From the NCBI RefSeq assembly GCF_009258225.1, contig NZ_CP043617.1:1178001-1242000 (forward strand): DNA of 64,000 nt, given 5' to 3'. The stretch comes from Sulfurimonas lithotrophica (GTDB lineage: Bacteria > Campylobacterota > Campylobacteria > Campylobacterales > Sulfurimonadaceae). The notes beneath the pieces are model-generated. The model was not told the DNA's origin, searched no databases, and saw only the letters and a program-made list of their open reading frames with translations. Shown here one piece after another: positions 46,609 to 55,810 of this stretch. The translations under genes were made by a program, and so were the position numbers. Position 1 is the stretch's first letter; each line of letters opens with the position of its first letter.

Positions 46609-47559
46609 CTACTTAACCAATCTAGCTAGCTTTCCTTGAATTTTTAACCATATTTTATGTTCCATAAAAGGAAAACCTGCATAAGTTTTTCCACTTGTTT
46701 TTATGGTTTTTGTAATACCTGTTCTTGCGGCAAAAGTATTAAACGGTGCTATCTCTAAATGTCCTGCCGTTCCGGCTTGAGCACCAAATACATTACTTTT
46801 TCCGATTTTTGTCGAACCTGCAAAACCACTCTGGGCAGCTGCTACGGAGTATTCACCAAATACACAATTATGTCCGATTTGTATCAAATTATCAATTCTG
46901 GCACCTGTTTTTACTATAGTTGAGCCGAAAACTGCTCTGTCAATTGTAGTATTTGAACCAATTTCAACATCATCGCCTATTACAACATTACCGTTATGAT
47001 AAATTTTATTATGCTCGCCCATTTTATTTGAAGCAAAACCAAAACCGTCACTTCCGATTACCGTACCTGCATGAATAATACAATCGCTTCCGATTTCGCA
47101 CTCTTTATATACGATTACATTTGGATAAAGTATAGTATTATCACCTATTTTGGAATTTGCTCCAACATATGCACCAGCCATAATTATGCAGTTTTTACCT
47201 ACTGTAGCTCCATTTGCAATCTCTGCTTTAGCTGATACTTTACTACCCTCACCTATTTTTGCTTCTGGTAAATTGTCATCCTCTATAGGTGTAGAAAAGA
47301 ATTTAGATAAAGTAGCCATATCCCAATATGGAGATTCAACGACTAAAGCTATAGATCCTTCAGGAACTGCATCTTTATTCGCTTCGTCTATTAGTATTGC
47401 ACCTGCTTTGGACTTAGCTACATCTTTAAGATATTTAGGATTAGCAACAAAAGAAATTTCGCTAGCCGTAGCATCTGAGAGTGTATTCATAGCCGTAACT
47501 TCAAATCCGTCACTTTCTAACTCAATACCAATATTTGCTACTAATTCTTTTAGGGTCAT
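46609..47559 (-). CDS. lpxD: UDP-3-O-acylglucosamine N-acyltransferase
   Basis: 316 residues, adding the N-linked acyl chain in lipid A synthesis. The N-terminal uridine-binding domain (to about 100) precedes hexapeptide repeats forming a left-handed beta-helix, including IHAGTVIGSDGFGFASNKMGEHNKIYHNGNVVIGDDVEIGSNTTIDRAVFG and the catalytic His in IDNLIQIGHNCVFG. It follows ilvN by 5 bases. Linking lipid A to ilv genes is an operon convenience, not a shared pathway. Confidence 0.94.
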   Translation of the reverse strand: MTLKELVANIGIELESDGFEVTAMNTLSDATASEISFVANPKYLKDVAKSKAGAILIDEANKDAVPEGSIALVVESPYWDMATLSKFFSTPIEDDNLPEAKIGEGSKVSAKAEIANGATVGKNCIIMAGAYVGANSKIGDNTILYPNVIVYKECEIGSDCIIHAGTVIGSDGFGFASNKMGEHNKIYHNGNVVIGDDVEIGSNTTIDRAVFGSTIVKTGARIDNLIQIGHNCVFGEYSVAAAQSGFAGSTKIGKSNVFGAQAGTAGHLEIAPFNTFAARTGITKTIKTSGKTYAGFPFMEHKIWLKIQGKLARLVK

Positions 47560-47564
47560 ACAAG

Positions 47565-48044
47565 CTACCTCTCTAGTGCAACAGCACCGCTTCTAACGAT
47601 CTCTTTTGGGTTATATCTTTGGATAATCTTTAAAAAATTATCGACTCTTTTTGGCTCATCCGCAACCATAGCGATAATAATATTTTCACCAACGTTGACA
47701 ATTTTTCCGTTATAAGCTTCACAAAGAGTATTTATATCCGTAATATTTTCGGCTACGGGGAACTTAACCATAGCCATCTCTTTCTCAACTAAATCAGCAT
47801 GTTCATAAACTCTATATACAGGTATAAGTTTATGAAGTTGTTTAGTTATTTGTTCTATCACACGGACACTTCCGGATGTAACTATTGTAAGTCTTGAGTA
47901 TTTACTCTCAGGAATCGGAGCTACAGTCAATGATGTTATATTGTACCCACGTGCAGAGAAAAGGTCTGTTATACGAGATAATACACTAGATTCATTTACA
48001 ACGATTACCGATACTACTCTTCTTTCGCTATTTTCGTGTAACAT
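47565..48044 (-). CDS. ilvN: acetolactate synthase, small (regulatory) subunit
   Basis: 159 residues with an N-terminal ACT domain (RRVVSVIVVNESSVLSRITDLFSARGYNITSLTVAP) that senses valine, and a C-terminal domain (VADEPKRVDNFLKIIQRYNPKEIVRSG). It stimulates and confers feedback on the large subunit. The start overlaps the ilvB stop by one base. It could equally be called ilvH. Confidence 0.94.
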   Translation of the reverse strand: MLHENSERRVVSVIVVNESSVLSRITDLFSARGYNITSLTVAPIPESKYSRLTIVTSGSVRVIEQITKQLHKLIPVYRVYEHADLVEKEMAMVKFPVAENITDINTLCEAYNGKIVNVGENIIIAMVADEPKRVDNFLKIIQRYNPKEIVRSGAVALER

Positions 48045-49741
48045 TATTTATCTCCTTTCTTAGCTAACAACATCATGTTAAATAAACTTCCGCCCGCCGG
48101 AACCATAGGAAGAACATTTTCTAGTCTCTCAACAGTAACATCAATAAAAGTTACGACATCCTTTTTAATTGCATCTTTTAAAGCAGCATCAAACTCTTCT
48201 TTAGTAGATACTCTATACCCTGCCCCGCCAAATGCTTCTGCAAGTTTTACAAAGTCAGGTTGAACGCTTAAGTCTGTTTCAGAGTGACGTTTGTCATAGA
48301 AAAGTGTCTGCCACTGACGAACCATCCCTAAATAGTTGTTATTTAATATAATATTAATCACAGGTAGTTTTTTCTCAACTGCCGTCATCAATTCTTGAAC
48401 ATTCATCAAAATTGAGCCATCACCTGTAAAGTTAATACTTACTCTTTTAGGATCAGCTGCTTTAACACCCATAGCTGCGGGAAAACCAAAGCCCATTGTT
48501 CCAAGTCCGCCTGAACTTACAAACTGGCGAGCTCTGCTAAATGGATAGAACTGTGCAGTCCACATCTGATGCTGACCAACATCCGTTGAGATATTAGCTG
48601 TATCTCCAAGTATTTCGCCAACACGCTCTATTACCCATTGAGGTTTAATTCTATCACTGTCTTCATGATACATCAAAGGATGCAGTTCATCAAACTTAGC
48701 TATTGTTTCACGCCATTGAACATATTTTTTTGAATCAATCTTATCAACTTGCCCAAGCATATCTGTTACAACATTTTTAACATCCCCGACTATCGGGTAA
48801 TCTGCATTTACCAGCTTAGAGATAGATGCAGGATCGATATCTACGTGTACTACACCTGCATTTTTAGCAAACTCACTAAGTTTACCTGTAACCCTGTCAT
48901 CAAATCTCGCACCTAGTGCTATAACCAAATCAGTCTCACTCATAGCCATGTTTGATGCATATGAACCATGCATACCTAACATACCGACAAGAAGTTCATC
49001 ATCGTGACTTAAAGTTCCACGAGCCATAAATGTCTCAACGGCAGGAATTCCTGTTTTGCTAACCAACTCTCTAACTTCATCAGATGCATTAGAATTTATA
49101 ACACCACCGCCTAGATAAAAAAGCGGACGTTTTGCTTTACTCATAGCTTCAATAGCTTTTTTGATCTGACGTGGATTACCTTTTGTATGAGGTTTATATG
49201 TTTCTAAATCTAATTCAACAGTGTAATCAAACTCAGCAATCTCTGCAGTAACATCTTTTGGAATGTCAACATGAACAGGACCAGGACGACCAGATGCAGC
49301 TATATAAAACGCTTCTTTTAATATTCTCGGTAAATCTTCTGCCGTTGTAACCAGATAGTTGTGTTTTGTACATGAACGGCTAATTCCAACCGCGTCTATC
49401 TCTTGGAATGCGTCTGTACCGATTAAACTCATAGGAACCTGTCCAGAGATAACAACTAAAGGGATGGAGTCCATATATGCGTCTGCAAGACCCGTAACTG
49501 CATTTGTAAAACCCGGACCTGAGGTTATCATTGCAACACCAACTTTTCCGCTAGCTTTAGCATAACCCTCGGCAGCATGTACGGCAGCTTGTTCATGGCG
49601 AGTTAATATGTGATGGAACTTATCTTGTTTATAAATTTCATCATAGACATTCATGATAGCTCCACCAGGGTATCCAAACACAGTGTCAACACCCTCTTCA
49701 ATTAAAGCTTCTATGACCATTTGAGCGCCATTTATTTGCAT
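48044..49741 (-). CDS. ilvB: acetolactate synthase, large (catalytic) subunit
   Basis: 565-residue thiamine-diphosphate enzyme for the first common step of valine, leucine and isoleucine synthesis. It has VFGYPGGAIMNVYDEIY, the catalytic Glu in LTRHEQAAVHAAEGYA, GPGFTNAVTGLADAYMDSIPLV, the FAD-domain and the ThDP motif GDGSILMNVQELMTAVEKKLPVINIILNN. It heads ilvB-ilvN-lpxD and has a TATAAT 30 bases upstream. Confidence 0.95.
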   Translation of the reverse strand: MQINGAQMVIEALIEEGVDTVFGYPGGAIMNVYDEIYKQDKFHHILTRHEQAAVHAAEGYAKASGKVGVAMITSGPGFTNAVTGLADAYMDSIPLVVISGQVPMSLIGTDAFQEIDAVGISRSCTKHNYLVTTAEDLPRILKEAFYIAASGRPGPVHVDIPKDVTAEIAEFDYTVELDLETYKPHTKGNPRQIKKAIEAMSKAKRPLFYLGGGVINSNASDEVRELVSKTGIPAVETFMARGTLSHDDELLVGMLGMHGSYASNMAMSETDLVIALGARFDDRVTGKLSEFAKNAGVVHVDIDPASISKLVNADYPIVGDVKNVVTDMLGQVDKIDSKKYVQWRETIAKFDELHPLMYHEDSDRIKPQWVIERVGEILGDTANISTDVGQHQMWTAQFYPFSRARQFVSSGGLGTMGFGFPAAMGVKAADPKRVSINFTGDGSILMNVQELMTAVEKKLPVINIILNNNYLGMVRQWQTLFYDKRHSETDLSVQPDFVKLAEAFGGAGYRVSTKEEFDAALKDAIKKDVVTFIDVTVERLENVLPMVPAGGSLFNMMLLAKKGDK

Positions 49742-49770
49742 GAAAAGTCTCCTAATATAAAATTTTTTGG

Positions 49771-49776
49771 ATTATA
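49771..49776 (-). promoter_or_regulatory. -10 box of the ilvB-ilvN-lpxD operon
   Basis: TATAAT on the minus strand 30 bases upstream of ilvB. The perfect palindrome AAAAAGCTTTTT (49780-49791) lies just upstream of it. Confidence 0.6.
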
Positions 49777-49829
49777 CTTAAAAAGCTTTTTGATTTAGGT
49801 TAAATTCATAAATAATTTTAAAGTTTATA

Positions 49830-51950
49830 TTATTCTAAGATATCTATGCTCTTTACAGATGGCTGCCAATTCTTTTTAGAACCTTTTTTCAAAGATTCTA
49901 AATCTAAACTAACATTTTCATATTTAGAATAAAACTGCTCAAAAGTTGAAATAATATAATCATCCAGACCAAAGTATAATATATAGCTTTTAAACGCTTT
50001 TTCTATAGTTTTTTTATCTTTTTTCTTTCTGATGCCGTTTTCAATTTGCGTTATATACGCCAAAGAATAAATACTCGCAATAGACATTTTTTTAGAAGGT
50101 ATGTCTTTATATTTGTCTAAGACACCTTCAATTCCTATAATATCACCGTTTAAAGCATAAACTTTTGATAAATCTAAGTCATCGTTCCACAACTTATTAT
50201 ACTTTATGCCATCGGGAGTATTTGATAGAGTACTAGAGGTATCAATAAGTTTATATATATTTGCAAAATTTGATTTTTCTAAAGTTTTATAAAACTTATC
50301 TCTAAGTTCAATATCTTTAAGCATCATATTGACTTCGTCTTTAAAGTCTGGAAAGTCCACTAATATTTTCATCAATTTTATAGCCTTATGAATATCTCCC
50401 GATTGAATAAATTTATTGATTTTTATATACAAATTATCACCAAAAGAGATTACCGAAAAATACTCCGGAAATTCTTTTAAAAACGGGTTTACTTTTACAA
50501 GTTCAAAAACAATTTTAAAATCTTTTTTAATTATTGAGTTTTTAAATCTTGTATATATATCACTCTTAACCAACATATCCTGAATATGTTTTGTCTTTTC
50601 ACTTACACCCCGATATGGCGATAATAACTCTTTTATTTTATCTTTTGAACCATGTTCTACAGACATTTCCTGAGCACGCGTGAAAAGTTTTCTCCATTTT
50701 TTTTCTATAGCCTTATATACTTCCGATTTTTTATATGCGGGATGTTTATTTACTAATGAATATGCTAAAGCAAGTTTTTCATTTTTTACCATAAGTAAAA
50801 ATTTGTCAAATTCTTCATAGTCTTTAAAAAGTTTATTTATAAGAGTTTTTTTACTAGGTATATTTATAAAACTACCAAAAACTTCTAGGGATTCATCCTT
50901 TTTTGATTTTTGAAGCAATAAAGAAGCTTTTTCATAAACTCCCTCCCATATATCATCCATTGATTTATATATATCCGTATATTCCAGCAAAGGGTTGTTT
51001 TCTAGTAGAGAGTAAACCTTATCGTAACTCTTACTTTCTAAAAGTATTTGCATCTCCTTGATGCCTTTGTATATGTCAAAATACAATAATTCTCCGGATT
51101 CATTTGCTATAATCAATAGATCCTGTTCGCTATCATATTCGATAAACGTAATTCGTGAGCTTACTTTGATAAATTTTCTTGAAACTTGTTCAAATGTTTT
51201 TGTATCATAAACTATTACAAAACCAAGTGCGGTTGCTAAAAATAAAAATTTTTCGTTTGAAGAAACTTGAACAATCTCGTCATGTATGCCTGAAAGTCTT
51301 TTAAATACCTTTTGTTTACTCAAATCCCAAATAATTACAGATGAATTTTTATCTATACTGCAAAGCATGGAACTATCTAAAAATTCAACTTTCATAACAG
51401 GGGCATTATGACCTTTTAAGTTAGCCAAGGGAGTCATAGTAGCATAATTAAACACTTGAACCCTTTTGTCGTAACTAGCCGTAGCAACAAGATAAGAAGT
51501 TTTTGAAAACTGTATATCGTTTATAGTATCTGCATGTGAAGGTAATGTAAATAAAAGTCGTGAACTTTTAATATCACTTACAAATGTCCTGCCGTCTTCA
51601 CCGCCTGAAAAAAAATAAGAAGCCTTTGGGTCAATTGCAACACAGGTAACTTCACCGTGATGCCTGTTAATTTTAATGATTACTTTTTTTGTTCTGGTAT
51701 CATATAGTCTTGACTGTTTTGCATCTTCGCTTATAACAGCCATGTAAGCACCGTTATAACTATAATCTACAACCTGGTTTTTATACCATTGATGATTTAT
51801 GTTTACTTTAAAACCGTTTAGAGTTTCTAAACTTTGTTGGTCTAAAAACCTTACGGAGGTCATTTTGTCAACAACAAGTACGGTAGAATTTACTTGTTTT
51901 GAATAAAAGATTATAGTTTGCGGGAATTTTTTGCTTTTAACTGCGCTCAT
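49830..51950 (-). CDS. WD40-repeat protein with long helical C-terminal region
   Basis: 706 residues, no signal peptide or membrane segment. Residues about 1-300 form a beta-propeller: at least four WD40-like repeats are readable (HHGEVTCVAIDPKASYFFSGGEDGR, SHADTINDIQFSKTSYLVATASYDKR, GHNAPVMKVEFLDSSMLCSIDKNSSVIIWDL, then a weaker HDEIVQVSSNEKFLFLATALGFVIVYD). Residues about 310-700 are Lys-rich and helical with repeated MVK/LVKxxP-like units, suggesting a solenoid. Probably a protein-binding scaffold; partner unknown. The start overlaps the ilvA stop by 4 bases. Confidence 0.8.
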   Translation of the reverse strand: MSAVKSKKFPQTIIFYSKQVNSTVLVVDKMTSVRFLDQQSLETLNGFKVNINHQWYKNQVVDYSYNGAYMAVISEDAKQSRLYDTRTKKVIIKINRHHGEVTCVAIDPKASYFFSGGEDGRTFVSDIKSSRLLFTLPSHADTINDIQFSKTSYLVATASYDKRVQVFNYATMTPLANLKGHNAPVMKVEFLDSSMLCSIDKNSSVIIWDLSKQKVFKRLSGIHDEIVQVSSNEKFLFLATALGFVIVYDTKTFEQVSRKFIKVSSRITFIEYDSEQDLLIIANESGELLYFDIYKGIKEMQILLESKSYDKVYSLLENNPLLEYTDIYKSMDDIWEGVYEKASLLLQKSKKDESLEVFGSFINIPSKKTLINKLFKDYEEFDKFLLMVKNEKLALAYSLVNKHPAYKKSEVYKAIEKKWRKLFTRAQEMSVEHGSKDKIKELLSPYRGVSEKTKHIQDMLVKSDIYTRFKNSIIKKDFKIVFELVKVNPFLKEFPEYFSVISFGDNLYIKINKFIQSGDIHKAIKLMKILVDFPDFKDEVNMMLKDIELRDKFYKTLEKSNFANIYKLIDTSSTLSNTPDGIKYNKLWNDDLDLSKVYALNGDIIGIEGVLDKYKDIPSKKMSIASIYSLAYITQIENGIRKKKDKKTIEKAFKSYILYFGLDDYIISTFEQFYSKYENVSLDLESLKKGSKKNWQPSVKSIDILE

Positions 51951-53158
51951 ATATTTTTGTTTTTTAAATATCCCTCTTTTTTTAACCTGTCTATTATCTC
52001 GACTTGATGTTCTTCGCCTTTTGTTTCCATATGCACGGTTACATTGGCATCTCCGTAATCCAAAGATATAGCTGTTCTGTCATAAGATATATGAACTATA
52101 TTTGCACTTAACTCTTCTAAAATCTCAGTAAAACGCTTTAAAGAGCCCGGTTTATCAATAAGAGTAACCGTAATATTCATTTTTCTATGTGATTTTAACA
52201 AACCTTTTTCAATAATCACGTTTAAAAGCGTAACATCCATATTACCGCCGCTTAAAACTACAGCTACTTTTTTACCTTTTAAATGCTCAAGTTTACCATG
52301 AAGTACTGCTGCTACACCGACACTTCCTGCACCTTCAACAACAAGTTTTTGTTTCTCAAGCAAAAATAAAATAGCACTTGCTATCTCTTCATCATCTACA
52401 CTTATAAATTCATCAACACACCCAAGCATATGGGAAAGTGTGATTTTTGAAGTATCACGAACAGCTATACCGTCTGCAATAGTTCTAACACTTAAACTAT
52501 CTTGCGCTTTACCGCTGTGAAATGAATTTTTTAAAGCAGGTGCTCCACTAGCTCCTACAGCTATTATTTTTATATCTTGATTAATTTGTTTGACGGCAGA
52601 TGCTATACCCGAAATCAGTCCACCGCCTCCGGCAGGTACTACAATAGCATCCAAATTATCACACTTTTCTAAAATATCGAGTGCTATAGTACCTTGTCCG
52701 GCAATAACTTTTTCATCTTCAAACGGGTGTATAAACGTAAGTGAATTTTTTGTTCCAAACTCTAAAGCATATCCATACGCCTCATCATAGTTTGAACCGT
52801 GTAAAATCACTTCTCCGCCAAGCTGTTTTACACCGTTAACTTTCGTAAGCGGTGTTGATTCAGGCATAACTATAACTGCACGAATCCCAAACTTAGATGC
52901 CGAGAGTGCAACACCTTGGGCATGGTTACCTGCACTTGCGGCTATAACACCGTTTGCCATTTTAGATTTATCCAGTGAAGCTATTTTATTGTACGCTCCA
53001 CGAATTTTAAATGCACCTGTAATTTGTAAGTTTTCTTTTTTTAAATAAACCTCGATACCAGATACCTTACTCATCTGAGGTGCAAAAGCAAACGGCGTAT
53101 CTAAGATTACGTCTTTTATCCTATCTCTTGCTTCATATATTTCTTTTAGTTCTAACAA
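51947..53158 (-). CDS. ilvA: threonine ammonia-lyase (threonine dehydratase) with ACT domain
   Basis: 403 residues, deaminating threonine to 2-oxobutanoate, the first isoleucine-specific step. The PLP-lysine is in LQITGAFKIRGAYNKI, ASAGNHAQGVA is the Asn/phosphate loop, and PAGGGGLISGIA binds the cofactor phosphate. A C-terminal single ACT domain (MNITVTLIDKPGSLKRFTEILEELSANIVHISYDR) is typical of the shorter TdcB-like class with ACT; feedback response may differ from E. coli IlvA. Follows the CoA-binding gene by 8 bases. Confidence 0.93.
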   Translation of the reverse strand: MLELKEIYEARDRIKDVILDTPFAFAPQMSKVSGIEVYLKKENLQITGAFKIRGAYNKIASLDKSKMANGVIAASAGNHAQGVALSASKFGIRAVIVMPESTPLTKVNGVKQLGGEVILHGSNYDEAYGYALEFGTKNSLTFIHPFEDEKVIAGQGTIALDILEKCDNLDAIVVPAGGGGLISGIASAVKQINQDIKIIAVGASGAPALKNSFHSGKAQDSLSVRTIADGIAVRDTSKITLSHMLGCVDEFISVDDEEIASAILFLLEKQKLVVEGAGSVGVAAVLHGKLEHLKGKKVAVVLSGGNMDVTLLNVIIEKGLLKSHRKMNITVTLIDKPGSLKRFTEILEELSANIVHISYDRTAISLDYGDANVTVHMETKGEEHQVEIIDRLKKEGYLKNKNI

Positions 53159-53166
53159 TTACTTAC

Positions 53167-53592
53167 CTATCTATTTTCTAATTCTATTTTCGGACAATGA
53201 TTTTGAACAACCTTCATACCGGCTTTTTCTGCTCTTGCGGCAGCTTCATTGTTAACAAGACCCAATTGTCCCCAAAAGACTTTAACATCACCGCGTTCTA
53301 TACATACATCTACAACGGCATCAAAAACATTCGGTTTTCTAAATATATCAACCATATCAATCTCAAAAGGTATCTCTGCTAGTGAACGATACACTTTTTC
53401 GCCGAGAATAATATCCTCTTTTGGATAAACAGGTACTATCTTATAACCGTGTTCTTTTAAAAATTTAGCTACTTTATTGCTGGGTTTTGATTCGTCTGGG
53501 GATAAACCTAGTATTGCTATTGTCTTTACACTGTCTAAAATTTCTAAAATTTCTTCATTATTTGAATTTATAGTCGGAAATTCACATTCCAT
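53167..53592 (-). CDS. CoA-binding (YccU-like) protein
   Basis: 141 residues, a single Rossmann-like CoA-binding domain (VKTIAILGLSPDESKPSNKVAKFLKEHGYKIVPVYPKE...VDIFRKPNVFDAVVDVCIERGDVKVFWGQLGLVNNEAAARAEKAGMKVVQNHCPKIE). Substrate and reaction are unknown. A GTG at 53595 is also open, but the ATG at 53592 has the better spacing (six bases) to AAGG. First gene of the leftward group with ilvA and the WD40 gene. Confidence 0.88.
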   Translation of the reverse strand: MECEFPTINSNNEEILEILDSVKTIAILGLSPDESKPSNKVAKFLKEHGYKIVPVYPKEDIILGEKVYRSLAEIPFEIDMVDIFRKPNVFDAVVDVCIERGDVKVFWGQLGLVNNEAAARAEKAGMKVVQNHCPKIELENR

Positions 53593-53621
53593 CACATACC
53601 TTTAAATATATTATTATTCGG

Positions 53622-53627
53622 ATTATA
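53622..53627 (-). promoter_or_regulatory. -10 box of the CoA-binding/ilvA/WD40 operon
   Basis: TATAAT on the minus strand, 30 bases upstream of the ATG at 53592, in the 47-base gap after the diguanylate cyclase gene. Confidence 0.55.
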
Positions 53628-53642
53628 CCCAAATAATATTAT

Positions 53643-54908
53643 CTATATCTGACAAACCATATTTCTTCCGCTTGCTTTTGCCTCATACAGTGCTTTATCG
53701 GCTTCATTTATAAGGCTTTCTAAAGTATCTCCGTATTTATACTCACTGACACCGAAGCTACACGTAAGACTTCCGACTGTGCCAAAATTTTCTTTTTCGA
53801 TAATTTTTCTTAAAAATTCAACTTTCCTATATGCTTCGTTAATACCAAATTCAAATACCAATATAAACTCTTCTCCGCCCCACCTTGCAAAAAGGTCTTC
53901 ACTTCTAATATGCTTTTCAATCAATCTAGCTAAATGTTTCAGTACATTGTCACCCACAAGATGACCATATGTGTCATTAACATCTTTAAAGTGGTCAATA
54001 TCCAATACACACAAGCTTAGACCTTTATTGGTAAAGATTCTTTGTTTTATCTTTTCTTTCATCACTCTTACAAACATATTTCTATTATATATACTCGTCA
54101 AAGGATCGTGACTTGCCTCATATTCGTACTCGCGAGATTGTTCGGACATTGATGTTATATCGGTAAAAGAGAGTATAAATAAGCTATTTTCAAATTTAAC
54201 AGCCTTAATTGCAAATATGTGATTATTATTTTCAATATCTTTTATCTTAACTATTACATCTTCATTTTTCAATCTTTCAATAACGTCGGATATCCATAGT
54301 TCTTCAGTATCTACCAAACCTAAGTGATAGTAACCGTTTTCTTCAATAAATGTTTTACATATACATCCATATTTTTCTTGAAACTCGGAAATCGATTTTA
54401 CTTGAAAAAAATCCTCTATTGCACTATTGATTTTTATAGCTTTAACACCGTCTGTTAAAAGAACAAAATTATCTTGCAAGTTAATCAAACTTTGAATCTG
54501 CTCTTTTTCTATATGGATAAGTTTTTCACTCTTTTTCAATCTTAAATGAAAATCTATCCTTTTAAGTAGTTCAGTAACGTTAAACGGCTTATTCATATAA
54601 TCGACACCACCTACCTCATAAGACATTTTAATTGTCTCGTCATCTTGCTTTGCCGTTAAAAATATTATAGGTATATCTTTTGTTTTTTTATTTTTTAATA
54701 TTAACTTTGCCGTATCGAATCCGTTTAATTCAGGCATCATAACATCAAGCAAAATTAAATCAACTTCATTTGTCTGAAGTATATCAAGGGCTTCTTGTCC
54801 TGACATTGCCATTAAAAGATTATAATCTTCATCATTAGATTCAAAAATAGCTTCAAGTGTAAGTAAATTAGTTTTAACATCATCAACACAAAGTATTGTA
54901 TTAGACAC
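53643..54908 (-). CDS. response regulator with PAS and GGDEF domains (diguanylate cyclase)
   Basis: 421 residues, predicted to make cyclic di-GMP under phosphorylation control. A receiver domain (about 1-120; acceptor Asp in DLILLDVMMPELNGFD, about 55), a PAS-like domain (about 145-250), and a GGDEF domain with the active motif GGEEF in RWGGEEFILVFEF and NRNMFVRVMKEKIKQR. Start is GTG at 54908 with GGG eight bases before. It is a single gene. No cognate kinase is adjacent; the nearest is the hybrid kinase at 18 kb, with no evidence of a link. Confidence 0.92.
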   Translation of the reverse strand: MSNTILCVDDVKTNLLTLEAIFESNDEDYNLLMAMSGQEALDILQTNEVDLILLDVMMPELNGFDTAKLILKNKKTKDIPIIFLTAKQDDETIKMSYEVGGVDYMNKPFNVTELLKRIDFHLRLKKSEKLIHIEKEQIQSLINLQDNFVLLTDGVKAIKINSAIEDFFQVKSISEFQEKYGCICKTFIEENGYYHLGLVDTEELWISDVIERLKNEDVIVKIKDIENNNHIFAIKAVKFENSLFILSFTDITSMSEQSREYEYEASHDPLTSIYNRNMFVRVMKEKIKQRIFTNKGLSLCVLDIDHFKDVNDTYGHLVGDNVLKHLARLIEKHIRSEDLFARWGGEEFILVFEFGINEAYRKVEFLRKIIEKENFGTVGSLTCSFGVSEYKYGDTLESLINEADKALYEAKASGRNMVCQI

Positions 54909-55045
54909 CGAGTCACCCTTTTATTGTATAAACATATTATTTATTTATAAATTATTCTTACATTAGTTTACTGAAATATTTGTAAAATATCAAAAAATTA
55001 TACACTTTAATCTAAATTAATATGTTTTTTTTTAATATTAACGAA

Positions 55046-55810
55046 TTAAATCAATGATTCTTGTCCTAATCTGTATAATGCAAAGTCATATTTTAAAGGA
55101 TCTTTTGCGTCAAAAGAGCTCAATCTCTGTGTTAATTCTATCGCTGCTTGCAAATCATAGGTTTTTCTTTTTAACAGTCCCAGCTTTTTTCCTACATTAA
55201 ACGTATGGGTATCCAAAGGTATTATTAAATCTTTTGCATCTATACCGTTCCATAGACCCATATCTATATTATCATTTCTAACCATCCATCTAAGGTACAT
55301 CATCCAACGCTTTAATGCTCCGCTGCCTTTTGTTTTAGTGGTAACTTTTGAAATTAAAAAATTATAACCTTGACTCTCATACGGATATAACTCTTTAATT
55401 GTTAATATTAACTCGTTTATCCCGTCTATAACACTGTTGTTCTTTAAATATGCTTTTTTAAAAACATTCTCTAACGTATCTTTTTGATTTAAACGTTTTA
55501 GTGCGATAAACAAGGCTATAACATCTTGGGCTTTTTGAAACCTATAGTAATGATTTTTTAGAGACTCTTGTATATCATCTTCACCTTTATCAAGAAGTGA
55601 AAAATCAAGTGAGTTTAAAAACTTCACAATTTGTTTTACGTTTCCATATGCAAAGAGTGCACAAATAAGTGAGATTGTCGGATCTTTATATCTGTATGCT
55701 ACAAAAATCGGATCGAGTTTATCTTCATTTACTTCACCGATTTGGTTTCGTTTTAAAACCTCTGCATCCAAGCGTTTTTTAATGGAGCTGATAGAGTTTT
55801 TTTCTTTCAC
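55046..55810 (-). CDS. TIGR02757 family protein of unknown function
   Basis: 254 residues with the family pattern DPIFVAYRYKDPTISLICALFAYGNVKQIVKFLNSL, SGALKRWMMYLRWMVRNDNIDMGLWNGI and IPLDTHTFNVGKKLGLLKRK. The last two recall helix-hairpin-helix DNA glycosylases, so a nucleic-acid role is possible. Start is taken as GTG at 55810, placed after AGG and overlapping the end of rpoN by 32 bases. A later TTG would shorten it by 13 residues but has no ribosome site. Confidence 0.85.
   Translation of the reverse strand: MKEKNSISSIKKRLDAEVLKRNQIGEVNEDKLDPIFVAYRYKDPTISLICALFAYGNVKQIVKFLNSLDFSLLDKGEDDIQESLKNHYYRFQKAQDVIALFIALKRLNQKDTLENVFKKAYLKNNSVIDGINELILTIKELYPYESQGYNFLISKVTTKTKGSGALKRWMMYLRWMVRNDNIDMGLWNGIDAKDLIIPLDTHTFNVGKKLGLLKRKTYDLQAAIELTQRLSSFDAKDPLKYDFALYRLGQESLI

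Noticed and set aside
47150-47596. 148-codon open frame opposite lpxD
   Set aside because: Shadow of the regular hexapeptide-repeat codon pattern of lpxD; no start context or homology pattern.
53643-54908. Partnership between the diguanylate cyclase and the hybrid kinase at 18-20 kb
   Set aside because: They are more than 30 kb apart with no shared signal; only a coincidence of domain types.
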